From Bacillota bacterium (GTDB taxonomy: Bacteria > Bacillota > Bacilli > Paenibacillales > Paenibacillaceae), in NCBI GenBank assembly GCA_023460795.1, contig JAEWPC010000033.1:1-64000 (forward strand): a stretch of DNA of 64,000 bases. Direction: 5' to 3'. The position numbers were made by a program, and so were the translations under genes. The notes under the pieces were generated by a model. That model did not search any database. It worked only from the letters and a program-made list of their open reading frames with translations, and had not been told where the DNA came from. Each line of letters opens with the position of its first letter. The stretch's first letter is position 1. This document shows positions 26,282 to 35,609 of the stretch, one piece after another.

Positions 26282-28160
26282 GTACGCCCAGCATGGGCGT
26301 CATCTCTAGGGTGAAAGTCCCGAACGGGGGCTGGCGAACGCCTACCGTTAGCCAAGAGCAAGGGTGTCTGCCGCGAGGCAGAATCTGAAGGAAGCTGGAG
26401 GCAAATGCACGGGCCAAGGTACACGAACTGGATAAGAGGCAGGGATAGTCGGATGAGTCACCCGAACATGACGAAATCCTAAGTCGCCAAAGGCTTCCCC
26501 TGTAAACTCCAGTGGCGGTGGGCAGAAAGATGACGCTCTTATCTGGGGAGACCTGCGGAATAAGCGAACTGAGATCGTAACCGTGGCTGAGAAGTCACGC
26601 TGAATCCGCAGGAGTCAGCAGAAGCCATAGTACGCAGATTGTTGCAACAACCTGCGGAAGGGCTGAACCGAAAGGAGAGAGGAAACCGATGCGTTCGCAT
26701 GAAGAGCAAAGACAGCAGAAAATCTCGCAAGAGAGCTCACGGCAAAGAGAAGCGGTGAAGCCGCTAGGGTATGCCGGAGCGCCGAGCTCTTCGTCGGCAC
26801 AAGTCGCCCCATCCTCTCGCGAAGACCAAGACGAACTGTTGGAGCGAATGCTCGAAGGGAACAACCTTCGACTCGCCTACAAGCGGGTGGTACAAAACGG
26901 AGGAGCCCCGGGTGTGGACTGTGTAACGGTAGCAGAGCTACAAGCTTACCTGAAAACACACTGGGACGCGGCGAAAACCGCTCTTCTCGCAGGAACGTAC
27001 AGACCGGCGCCCGTCAAACGGGTGGAAATCCCCAAACCCGGAGGCGGCGTGAGGCTGCTCGGCATCCCGACCGTTATGGACCGTTTTCTCCAACAGGCAC
27101 TTCTGCAAGTGATGAACCCCATTTTTGATGCAGGTTTCTCTTGGCACAGCTACGGCTTCCGTCAAGGGAAACGAGCGCACGATGCGGTAAAGCAAGCCCA
27201 GCGCTACATCCAAAGCGGTCTGCGATGGGTGGTAGACATGGATCTAGCCAAGTTCTTTGACCGAGTGAATCACGATATGCTTATGGCAAGAGTGGCGCGG
27301 AAAGTGACGGACAAGCGTGTCCTGACCCTAATCCGAGCCTATCTGAATGCCGGAGTTATGACAGATGGGATGCTGGAAAAGACAGAAGAAGGAACGCCGC
27401 AAGGCGGGCCTCTAAGTCCGCTTCTAGCCAATATCTTGTTAGATGATCTGGACAAAGAATTAACCAAACGAGGGCTACGGTTTGTCCGCTACGCGGACGA
27501 CTGTAATATATTCGTGGCTAGCCGACGAGCTGGACTGCGCGTGATGGAGTCGATCACTCGCTATGTAGAAGGAAAGCTGAAACTAAAAGTGAATCGAGAG
27601 AAAAGCGCGGTAGACCGACCTTGGAACCGCAAGTTCTTAGGTTTTAGTTTTCTCATGGACAAGAAAGCAACGATTCGATTAGCACCACAGACCATCTCCC
27701 GATTCAAGGAGAAGATTAGGGAACTGACGAGTCGTACACGCTCGATGTCTACGGAGAGCCGCATTACCATGCTTAACCGCTACCTCGTCGGATGGATAGG
27801 TTACTTTCGACTAGCATCCGCGAAGAAACATTGCGAGAAATTCGACCAATGGATTCGTCGCAGATTGCGCATGTGCTTGTGGAAGCAATGGAAACGAGTA
27901 CGTACCCGAATCCGAGAACTCCGCGCGTTAGGCGTACCTAATTGGGCTTGTCTAATAATGGCTAACTCACGTCGAGGTACATGGGAAATGTCTCGAAACA
28001 TAAATAACGCCCTTCCGACTTCCTATTGGGAAGCGAAAGGGCTGAAAAGTATGCTTTCACGTTATTTGGAGCATTGTTAACTTTTCGGAACCGCCGTATG
28101 CGGACCCGCATGTACGGTGGTGTGAGAGGACGGAGGCTAGCCGCCCCCTCCTACTCGATT
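26282..28160 (+). mobile_element. Group IIC intron with reverse transcriptase gene, complete
   Basis: The RNA parts resemble the Oceanobacillus iheyensis group IIC intron. The 5' end is GTACGCCCAGCATGGGCG, followed by AGGGTGAAAGTCCCGAACG, AGCAAGGGTGTC, ATCTGAAGGAAGC, then GTCAGCAGAAGCCATAGTA before the reverse transcriptase gene. Domain V is GAACCGCCGTATGCGG joined to CCGCATGTACGGTGGTGTG, and domain VI ends in CTCCTACTCGATT with the likely branch-point A. The exact 3' end is 28159 or 28160. The consensus 5' start is GUGYG but here it is GUACG. The intron sits after the comEB terminator T tract and before the comEC ribosome binding site. Confidence 0.93.
26689..28080 (+). CDS. ltrA: Group II intron reverse transcriptase/maturase
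   Basis: It has 463 residues and is encoded in intron domain IV. The reverse transcriptase motifs run from NGGAPGVDCVTVAEL through IPKPGGGVRLLGIPTVMDR, YGFRQGKRAHDAV, MDLAKFFDRVNHD and GTPQGGPLSPLLANI to the catalytic YADD at 268-271. The maturase (X) region follows (KFLGFSF, then YLVGWIGYFRLA), and WIRRRLRMCLWKQWK lies near the end. No HNH endonuclease domain follows, as is usual for group IIC introns. The frame is intact, so the element may be mobile. AAAGGAGAG precedes the ATG. Confidence 0.96.
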   Translation: MRSHEEQRQQKISQESSRQREAVKPLGYAGAPSSSSAQVAPSSREDQDELLERMLEGNNLRLAYKRVVQNGGAPGVDCVTVAELQAYLKTHWDAAKTALLAGTYRPAPVKRVEIPKPGGGVRLLGIPTVMDRFLQQALLQVMNPIFDAGFSWHSYGFRQGKRAHDAVKQAQRYIQSGLRWVVDMDLAKFFDRVNHDMLMARVARKVTDKRVLTLIRAYLNAGVMTDGMLEKTEEGTPQGGPLSPLLANILLDDLDKELTKRGLRFVRYADDCNIFVASRRAGLRVMESITRYVEGKLKLKVNREKSAVDRPWNRKFLGFSFLMDKKATIRLAPQTISRFKEKIRELTSRTRSMSTESRITMLNRYLVGWIGYFRLASAKKHCEKFDQWIRRRLRMCLWKQWKRVRTRIRELRALGVPNWACLIMANSRRGTWEMSRNINNALPTSYWEAKGLKSMLSRYLEHC

Positions 28161-28181
28161 CTGTTCGAAGGGAGGACGTCA

Positions 28182-30758
28182 GTGAACAGAAGACCGTTAG
28201 TCGCGACCGCCTGCTGTTTCGTGGCAGGAACCGCGATCCCTTCGGCGTGGCCAGGCGTCGGCAGCATTTACGTCCTGATCGGATTATCCATACTGCTCGC
28301 CGCGCTTGCCCTGTTGGGTATAGTCAGATGGAGCATTACGCTCCTCTGCTTGGCAGCGTTGCTCGTTGCGACGGTCGAACGGCAATGGGTCGATCATCAT
28401 AACTCGACGCGGATTTCGATTCCGAATAACACCACTGAAGCCGAAGCATCAGTCGCAGGCGTCATCGCTTCGCCGGTCGAGGTCGACGGGGATCTCGCGA
28501 CGTTCAAGCTTCGAATAACAACGATCGCGTTGTCCGCCGACGCAAGTCCCAACCATCCGTCCGAACCGATTATGGTGCGCGTGAAACTCGCCAAGCAAGA
28601 AGAGCGAGCAACGGCCTCCGCATGGCGGCGAGGAGACAGGCTTCGGCTGTCGGGAGTGCTCGCCCTGCCCGGAGATGCCGGAAACTTCGGCGCCTTCGAT
28701 TACCGCGAATACTTGAGGAAACAAGGCGTGTATTGGATCCTGACGGCTAAAGGCATCGAATCCGTGCAAGAAGTCTCGGGTACGATTCCGCTGTCATACA
28801 GACCGCTAAGAGCATTGGATCAGTTCCGCGAACGCATCGGCGCTATAATGGATCGTCTCTACCCGCACGGTGATGCAGGTTATATGAAAGGACTCGTAGC
28901 GGGAATCACCGATGATATCGACCCGCGGCAGTACGATGGTTTTGCGAAGCTGGGCCTAACGCATATCCTCGCCATCTCCGGCCTGCACGTCGGCGTCATC
29001 GTGTTCATCCTGCTTCAGTTAGGCGCATGGTTGAGGCTGACACGGGAAAGGACGATCGACGTCACGATCGCGATGATGCCTGTCTACATGCTTGCCACCG
29101 GGGCGTCTCCGTCCGCGATCAGAGCCTGCTTGATGGCGATGCTCGCGCTTTGGCTTGCCCGGAGACACCGGTTGAAGGACGGCTTGCACCTGCTCGCGGC
29201 AACCGCGGTCGTCATGCTGCTTTGGAACCCTCTTATGATCGAGGACGTCAGCTTTCAATTATCTTTTATCGTGACCGCCGGGCTGCTGCTATTCGTTCCG
29301 GTCGTTGCGGCGTCTCTCCCGCTGCCTTGGCCGTGGCTGAGAGGTTCGCTTGCCGTAGCGTTAACCGCGCAAGCCGTCTCGTTCCCGGTAACCGTCTATT
29401 ATTTTCATGCCGTGCATTCGTTGTCTCTGCTTGCCAATTTCGTTCTCGTCCCTTTCGTGAGCTTCGTAATTTTGCCGTTGGGGATGGCTTCGGTCGCGTT
29501 AGGGGCACTGTGGGAGCCGCTCGGCCAACCGCCTGCGATGCTGGCGACGCTCGGCAACGAGCTTACGTTCAAAATCGTGGACGTCATGGGGACATTCGTA
29601 CGGCTGCGAACGGTGTGGCCGCAACCGAGCTTCGCGTGGGTGCTGGCCGGTTTCGTGTGTATGGGCACAATTGCCGCGCTTCTTCGTAGGCGTCTCAGGC
29701 GCATACAAGAGGACCTTTGGTGGGAATCGCGAAACGAGTCCGCGAGAATGCAGGCGGAGCAGCAATCGGAGACAATCTCTTTGGGCGAGGGGCAACCGGT
29801 ATTTCGGCGCTCTAGCAAGGCCGTACAAGGGCTGTCGCTCGGACTGGCGGCAATGATCGTTCTCTGGATGGTCTGGGGTTTACGTCCAGGCTGGACCTCT
29901 CACGAAGGCAAAGTAATGTTCCTCGATGTAGGTCAAGGGGACAGCATTCTCATTCGATCGGGGGAGGGCAGGCATGTGATGATCGATGCGGGCGGTACCG
30001 TGAGCTTCAACCGAGAAGGCAATGAATGGCGGGAGCGCGAAGATCCGTACGAGGTCGGCCGCAAACTGCTGGTTCCGCTATTGCTGCAACGAGGGGTAAG
30101 GCAACTGGACGCGCTCGTGCTCACGCATCTGGATGCCGATCATGTCGGCGGCGCGGCCGCGGTCATCGAGAACGTCCCGGTGCGGGCTATTCTTTTTAAC
30201 GGAACGTTACGGGATTCACCCGAGGTCTTATCGTTGTTCGAGCTGGCGTTACGAAAAAGGATTCCCCTGTATGCGCTGCAAGATTCTATGAGCTGGGAGG
30301 TAGACGATTCGTTAAAGCTCGAGGTCTTGTATCCGACATCGAAGCGACTCGCCTCCAACGGTATTCCGATCGAGGATGATCAGAACGCAAACAGCGTTGT
30401 GCTGCTCGCCACCCTCTACGGACGAACGTTCGTGCTGCCTGGCGATCTCGAAGCGGAAGGAGAACTGAGCATTGTTGCGAATAGCCCGACAGCCGCCTCG
30501 CAGCCGACTGTCGACGTCCTCAAGGCGGGTCATCACGGAAGCAAATCTTCGACGACGCAGGCGTGGCTTGACTATTGGCGTCCGACGGATACCGTGATTT
30601 CCGTCGGGCGGAACAACCTGTACGGACATCCCCACCCTACAGTCGTCGAGAGGCTGGAAGCGTCGGGCGCGAATATCGTTCGAACGGATCGCAACGGCGA
30701 GGTGCAATATCGGGTTCATTCCGACGGAAGGATGGAACGACGGACCAAAAGGCCATGA
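28182..30758 (+). CDS. comEC: ComEC/Rec2 DNA uptake channel protein
   Basis: Transports single-stranded DNA across the membrane during transformation. The longest frame starts at 28026 inside the intron and its 3' structures. The GTG at 28182, 6-7 nt after GGGAGG, is the credible start and gives 858 residues. It has an N-terminal membrane part with an OB-like domain, the Competence core (GLTHILAISGLHVGVIVF), many helices, and a C-terminal metallo-beta-lactamase-like domain: MFLDVGQGDSILIRSG, THLDADHVGG (Thr648 onward), LPGDLEAEGE and LKAGHHGSKSST. The terminator and intron upstream separate it from comEB, so its transcription must be explained by read-through or a promoter not identified here. 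Confidence 0.96.
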   Translation: MNRRPLVATACCFVAGTAIPSAWPGVGSIYVLIGLSILLAALALLGIVRWSITLLCLAALLVATVERQWVDHHNSTRISIPNNTTEAEASVAGVIASPVEVDGDLATFKLRITTIALSADASPNHPSEPIMVRVKLAKQEERATASAWRRGDRLRLSGVLALPGDAGNFGAFDYREYLRKQGVYWILTAKGIESVQEVSGTIPLSYRPLRALDQFRERIGAIMDRLYPHGDAGYMKGLVAGITDDIDPRQYDGFAKLGLTHILAISGLHVGVIVFILLQLGAWLRLTRERTIDVTIAMMPVYMLATGASPSAIRACLMAMLALWLARRHRLKDGLHLLAATAVVMLLWNPLMIEDVSFQLSFIVTAGLLLFVPVVAASLPLPWPWLRGSLAVALTAQAVSFPVTVYYFHAVHSLSLLANFVLVPFVSFVILPLGMASVALGALWEPLGQPPAMLATLGNELTFKIVDVMGTFVRLRTVWPQPSFAWVLAGFVCMGTIAALLRRRLRRIQEDLWWESRNESARMQAEQQSETISLGEGQPVFRRSSKAVQGLSLGLAAMIVLWMVWGLRPGWTSHEGKVMFLDVGQGDSILIRSGEGRHVMIDAGGTVSFNREGNEWREREDPYEVGRKLLVPLLLQRGVRQLDALVLTHLDADHVGGAAAVIENVPVRAILFNGTLRDSPEVLSLFELALRKRIPLYALQDSMSWEVDDSLKLEVLYPTSKRLASNGIPIEDDQNANSVVLLATLYGRTFVLPGDLEAEGELSIVANSPTAASQPTVDVLKAGHHGSKSSTTQAWLDYWRPTDTVISVGRNNLYGHPHPTVVERLEASGANIVRTDRNGEVQYRVHSDGRMERRTKRP

Positions 30759-30769
30759 CAACAAGAGAA

Positions 30770-30804
30770 GCCGCCCTCTCGGCCTGAGAGAGCGGCGCGT
30801 TTCT
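30770..30804 (+). terminator. Probable terminator between comEC and the nuclease gene
   Basis: GCCGCCCTCTC (30770-30780) pairs with GAGAGAGCGGC (30786-30796) with one mismatch. Only three T follow, so strength is uncertain. It lies between convergent genes. Confidence 0.5.
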
Positions 30805-30819
30805 ACCCTGATCCCAGCC

Positions 30820-33800
30820 TTACAGTCCGTTCGCCTCCATGTAAGCCAGGTCGCTCAGCAGCAAGTCGGCGAACGCCGTATCGATCTGCTTGCCGCTGTG
30901 TTTGGAGATCTCCTTCTTCAGCGCATCGACAAGGGCGGCGCGGCTCTTGCCGGGGTTCGCGCGCTGGAGCTGGCTCGCTTTCGCCTGCAGGCTGACGGCC
31001 GTTCCATGGTTCTTGAACCAGCCGTTCTGTTCGCCGATTCCGATCAGCGCCTCGAAGTGGTCGAGATCCATCATGACCGTCAGCGTAATGACGGTTTCCG
31101 TGCGGTTTCCGGCGAAATCATCCGCGGATACGATAAGCGTATGCGTACCCGCGGAAAGGGACATCGGCGAAATTTCGGCGGCGGAAGTGATATTCGCGCC
31201 ATCCAGCGCGTAAACTGTCGACTTCACGCCGCTCAAGCTGTCCGATGCGCTTACGCTGAACGAAATCGTGGAGTCGGTTTGATAGAACGCCGTCGTTCCT
31301 TCGCTTGCGATGGCCGGCGCCGTTCGGTCGATCCAGACGGCGATTGTCTGAGGGATCTCAACATTGCCCGCGTTGTCCGTCGAGCGGTATTCGATGACGT
31401 TGCGGCCTTCAACGGATATGACTACCGATCCTTGCACGGCCTTCCATTCTCCGCCGTTCATGCGGTACTCGGTCGCTTGCACGCCGGAACCGTTCGCATC
31501 ATTTACCGTGAAGTTAAGCGTCACGTCCGCATTGTTGTAGTTGCCCTCTCCCGATAAACCGCCTACCGAGACCATCGTGAGGGGGGCGGCGGCATCGGCG
31601 AGCTCGACATCGCTCAGCTTCAGCGGTTTCAACTGGTAGACGCCGCGGAAGATAGAGGAGATGCCGGTCAAGTTCACCAACGTTCCTTCCGGAAACAGCG
31701 TCTGGAATTCCGATAAACGAATGTCGGTTCTACCGTCAATCCGAATGGAGACGGAGCCCGACACGCCAACGGCGTTAAATTCGAACGAACCGGCCGGGGC
31801 GGCGGTTTTGTACCCGTGGATCACCACGTTGTTCAACTTCACGAGCCGACCCTGGTTGGCTTCGCTCAGCGTGGATTGCGCAAGCGGGACTGGCAGGCTT
31901 GCCGTTCCGATTTTCTTCAGCACTACGGGGGCGGTTAGTTCCAGCTCCGTATTGAAGACCGTCTTTACGGCGCTGATAGAGACGACATCGCCGGCGTGGA
32001 AGCCCGTATCTGCCTGGAATACATAGATACCCGCGGTTTCGTCCTGAATGTAGAAGCCGTTGCTACCGAACGCGCCTGGTTCGGAGGTGATGATGCCTTC
32101 GACCGTGACCAGTTGGTTGTCCGCCGCTTGACGCGCTTCGGCGATAGAGATTTTCTCCGGCACGGGCGTTTCGTCGTTCGGCAGCGGTTCCGCAGGGACG
32201 TTGGCGATGGAAACGGCTTTCGTCAGCGCGTTATTGCCGGCGACTTTCAGCCTAAGGTTGGCCGATCCCGCTAAGGACGGATTGATCTGAACCGTCATAT
32301 CCTTGTAAGCATGGCCGACGGCGTTCGCCGTCATGGAGAAATTGGCGCTGTATCCGTAGCCGGTTGGCCAGGTTCCGTCCGCATTCTGGAACCGGGCAGC
32401 TTGGGTGCCGCCGGTCAGATAAATGCCGATGGAAAGATCCGAAATCGTCTGTCCGGGCAGCAGATCATTCGCAACGACCCGGATTTGGAACGTTTGGGCG
32501 TTCGGCAGCGTGTTTTGATGCACGAACTCGTAGACCGGATCAACCGGCGGTTGCTGGGAGGACCCGTAAGAGCCCGGCTTAAACGTCGTCGGGTCATACC
32601 ATTTGTATCCCGGATCCGGCGCGGACCAAGGCTCCGGCTTCGGCTCCGTCGTTAGCGCCGGACTTTCGACCGGCAGCAGCGGCGTCGGTTGGTCCAGTTG
32701 AAGGCCCGGCACCTGCGAGAAGTCGGTGTAGCTCTCGTCGTACGCCAGCCACTGTACGGTGCGGACCAGGAATACGGCGTTGTTCGCTTCGCCTTTGAAG
32801 CCGTCATAGGTCGTCTTCTTCGCGCCATTGTCCTCGCGCCAATATTTCGGCGTAATGTCCTCTACGGGAGAGGAGTCGCCGATGAAGGCCGCTTTGCCCG
32901 CGCCGAACTTGGATACGGCGGCATAAGGTCCTTCCGCGCGTCCGCCTCCGCTGTAGACGCCTTGGTCTACGGCATTTGCCCAGGCATCCACGTTCTTCGG
33001 TACATACACAAGCCCTTTTGCTTTGACCGGATCCACGATCGCGAGAGTGGAGCCCGCATGCATGGAGACGGAGGACACGCCGGAGGTGATACCGAACGCC
33101 TGACTCGGCGCGACGACATCCGTCACGTTATCGACGTCGCCAAGCGCGTTAAAGCGGAAGCGGACACCGAAGTTTTCGGCCAGCCAATCGGAGCTCTGGA
33201 CGCCTTGCATCGCCGGTGAGGCCGCTTCCTCCGCGGACATTCCTTTGGCGGGATTGTCCCAGGCGCCGCGGCGGTAGCCGTTCATGGCTTCCGAGGAGTC
33301 CCATCGGTTTTTGTTGCGATCCGCATTGTAATGGTCGGCGATGAAGAAGATGCTGCCGCCGTCCTGCACGTACTGCTTCATGGCGTCTTGTTCGGATTTC
33401 TTGAAGGGAATGTTCACTTCCCCGACGATGAACACGTCGTAGTCCTTCAGCTTGTCGTAAGAAATCGCTTGCTCCCCGAACGTATAAGGGATGGTGCGCT
33501 CGAGAGAGTCCACGGTAAATCCGTTCGCTCTCAGGCCGTCCGCGAAATCGGAGAAACCGCCGTCGATGACCCAATCGGCCGCGCCTGCCGTTTCTCCGTG
33601 CGTCTGATCGAACAACACTTTTTTGCCCGTGCCGTCCGGCAACTCGGGAACCGGATTCCCTCCGTCTTTCGTATAGCCATTCGCGGCCGCTTCCGCCTCG
33701 GCGTTGAAAAAAATACGCTTGTCCACCGGAACGGAGGCCCACGCTTCTTTGTCCACGTAAATTTTCGTGTCGGAGTTGCCGACAGGCCGCTTCAAGCCAT

Positions 33801-35361
33801 CGCCCGAGAACCGCGCGCGGAATACGAATGGCAGCTCCGTCAGCGTGCTCGCCGGATTCCAGATGCCGACGCCTTGATCCTTCGCCGTCTTGACGGCGGA
33901 TTGATAGCGGTTATACTCGTCCGCGCTGCCGATCGGCCATATGAAATACGTGACCGCATGGCCTTGTTCGACCATGTGCAGGTTGACATTCAAGCTGTCG
34001 GACTTGCGCACGACCTGAGCTAGCAAACGGCCGTATTCATCCGTCGCTTTATCGCCGATCTTCAGAACGACTTCGTCGCCTGCATGCAGTACCGTTTCCA
34101 TGTAATGCTTCGCCGCGAGGCCGAAATCAAGCTGGTTCTGGTCCGCCGGCGTCTTAATCCCGCCGTTCATATTGATGTAGGCATCCGATTCAGGAGTATC
34201 GATGTTCAGAAATCGAACGTTGGTCGCTCCGAAAAGAGGGCTTTGCAGCGCGATCGTGTCGCCGTCAACGACATGGTCGACGACCGCATCGTACTCGCCC
34301 GGTTCGGTCGGATAGATTAGCGGCTGATTGGCTGACAGCACGAGATCCGACGCTTTGCGGGGGAGAATTTGATAGCTGGTATATTGCCCGAGAACGCCGG
34401 TGACGTCATACCATTTACCCTGCTGTACGGCGGCGATGTCGAGCGCGCCTTCCATGATTCGAACCGTGGTGCCGTTGAACTGCTGATCGATGACCTGGAC
34501 GTTGTATCCGCCGCCGGCCGGCGAATCCGGCACGAGTTGGAAATAACCCGTAACTCGGACGAGACTGCCCTCGTAGGGTTCTGTAACCGCGGCGTTCTGC
34601 AAATCGGCTAAGGTTAATGCCGTCGGATCGGGGAGCGGTTGATCGTGCGCCTTCACCGTAATAGCCGTCGGGCTGATTTCCGTTAAGTTCTTATAGGAAG
34701 TAATCGATCCTTTGACTTGAATCAGATCGCCTTCCTTGAGATCCGGAAAACCGGACGGGGATCCGCTGTATACGTTGATACCGCCTGTGCTGTCCTGCAT
34801 GAAGGTCGAGAGACTGCTCCCGCCGATAGCAGCGTTGTCAGCCGTTACGACGCCCTCGATCGTTACGGTGCCGCCGGCTTGTTTAGCCTCGGCGATGCTG
34901 ATGACGCCGGGATCTTCCGGGCCCGTATCTACGAATGCGAGCGCGGTGGGAGACTTTAAGCCTGGGAACGTGTTATAGGCGCCCAGCGTTCCGGTCACCT
35001 TAATCTTCTTCCCAATGATACCGGGGTTGGTTTGCAGGCCGAATGGAGCCCGGTAGCCAGCCGTTAGCTGCACGTCCAGTAATTTGGCTTTGTTCTGCTC
35101 GCCAGGGGCATCGGCGATCAGGAAATTGAAGTCGTTGGAAAAGGGAGGTTGGAAATTGGACGACAAAGAACCGGTGGCATGTCCGACGATATAACCGGTC
35201 ACGGTTCCGGTGCCGCTGTTGTTCGCGATCGCCTCGGCAACCGTCATGGCGTCGCCGTCCGCCGCCGATGCCTTGTTCGGCAGGAAGCCGAGCGCGTTGG
35301 TTAATACCATGATGGCTGCAAGCATTGTCCATGAGTACTTTTTCAATAATTTGAATCTCAT
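30820..35361 (-). CDS. Large secreted multidomain nuclease (DUF6359/OB folds, staphylococcal nuclease domain, FIMAH domain)
   Basis: It has 1513 residues. A signal peptide (TMLAAIMVLTNALGFL, cut near ASA, residue 33) is followed by DUF6359/OB-like repeats of the YhcR kind (residues about 38-345). A staphylococcal-nuclease domain follows (about 355-503) with VVDGDTIAL, Arg383, Asp388 and Glu391 in NVRFLNIDTPE, and Arg445 in EYGRLLA, matching the catalytic set. A class I glutamine-amidotransferase-like region starts at GKKVLFDQTHGE, with DVFIVGEVNIPF and GGSIFFIADHYN. Later come another OB-like unit, two Ig-like units and a C-terminal FIMAH-like domain (HFEALIGIGEQNGWFKN). There is no LPXTG, so it is secreted or non-covalently wall-bound, probably for extracellular DNA or RNA degradation and phosphate scavenging. 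Confidence 0.88.
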   Translation of the reverse strand: MRFKLLKKYSWTMLAAIMVLTNALGFLPNKASAADGDAMTVAEAIANNSGTGTVTGYIVGHATGSLSSNFQPPFSNDFNFLIADAPGEQNKAKLLDVQLTAGYRAPFGLQTNPGIIGKKIKVTGTLGAYNTFPGLKSPTALAFVDTGPEDPGVISIAEAKQAGGTVTIEGVVTADNAAIGGSSLSTFMQDSTGGINVYSGSPSGFPDLKEGDLIQVKGSITSYKNLTEISPTAITVKAHDQPLPDPTALTLADLQNAAVTEPYEGSLVRVTGYFQLVPDSPAGGGYNVQVIDQQFNGTTVRIMEGALDIAAVQQGKWYDVTGVLGQYTSYQILPRKASDLVLSANQPLIYPTEPGEYDAVVDHVVDGDTIALQSPLFGATNVRFLNIDTPESDAYINMNGGIKTPADQNQLDFGLAAKHYMETVLHAGDEVVLKIGDKATDEYGRLLAQVVRKSDSLNVNLHMVEQGHAVTYFIWPIGSADEYNRYQSAVKTAKDQGVGIWNPASTLTELPFVFRARFSGDGLKRPVGNSDTKIYVDKEAWASVPVDKRIFFNAEAEAAANGYTKDGGNPVPELPDGTGKKVLFDQTHGETAGAADWVIDGGFSDFADGLRANGFTVDSLERTIPYTFGEQAISYDKLKDYDVFIVGEVNIPFKKSEQDAMKQYVQDGGSIFFIADHYNADRNKNRWDSSEAMNGYRRGAWDNPAKGMSAEEAASPAMQGVQSSDWLAENFGVRFRFNALGDVDNVTDVVAPSQAFGITSGVSSVSMHAGSTLAIVDPVKAKGLVYVPKNVDAWANAVDQGVYSGGGRAEGPYAAVSKFGAGKAAFIGDSSPVEDITPKYWREDNGAKKTTYDGFKGEANNAVFLVRTVQWLAYDESYTDFSQVPGLQLDQPTPLLPVESPALTTEPKPEPWSAPDPGYKWYDPTTFKPGSYGSSQQPPVDPVYEFVHQNTLPNAQTFQIRVVANDLLPGQTISDLSIGIYLTGGTQAARFQNADGTWPTGYGYSANFSMTANAVGHAYKDMTVQINPSLAGSANLRLKVAGNNALTKAVSIANVPAEPLPNDETPVPEKISIAEARQAADNQLVTVEGIITSEPGAFGSNGFYIQDETAGIYVFQADTGFHAGDVVSISAVKTVFNTELELTAPVVLKKIGTASLPVPLAQSTLSEANQGRLVKLNNVVIHGYKTAAPAGSFEFNAVGVSGSVSIRIDGRTDIRLSEFQTLFPEGTLVNLTGISSIFRGVYQLKPLKLSDVELADAAAPLTMVSVGGLSGEGNYNNADVTLNFTVNDANGSGVQATEYRMNGGEWKAVQGSVVISVEGRNVIEYRSTDNAGNVEIPQTIAVWIDRTAPAIASEGTTAFYQTDSTISFSVSASDSLSGVKSTVYALDGANITSAAEISPMSLSAGTHTLIVSADDFAGNRTETVITLTVMMDLDHFEALIGIGEQNGWFKNHGTAVSLQAKASQLQRANPGKSRAALVDALKKEISKHSGKQIDTAFADLLLSDLAYMEANGL

Positions 35362-35609
35362 TTGTCAACTTTCCCCCTCATTGGGTTAATAGGTACTGCC
35401 TTTTCACTATGATGAACGGACATGCGGGGAGAATAAGGACAAAGTAAAAAAACATATAGAAATTGTAAAAAATAGAGTGGCTTAGAGGAGGAGGGGCCGG
35501 ACGAATCATTGGATCGGAGGAAGACATGCCCGAAGTGGCTACGATATTTGGATTAAGCTATAATAGGGGGCATGAACCTAAACTAGTTTAATCGGAAGAG
35601 GTAGCTTCT

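Noticed and set aside
28026..28181. N-terminal extension of comEC
   Set aside because: It encodes intron domains V and VI and the 3' splice region. The GTG at 28182 has a good ribosome binding site.
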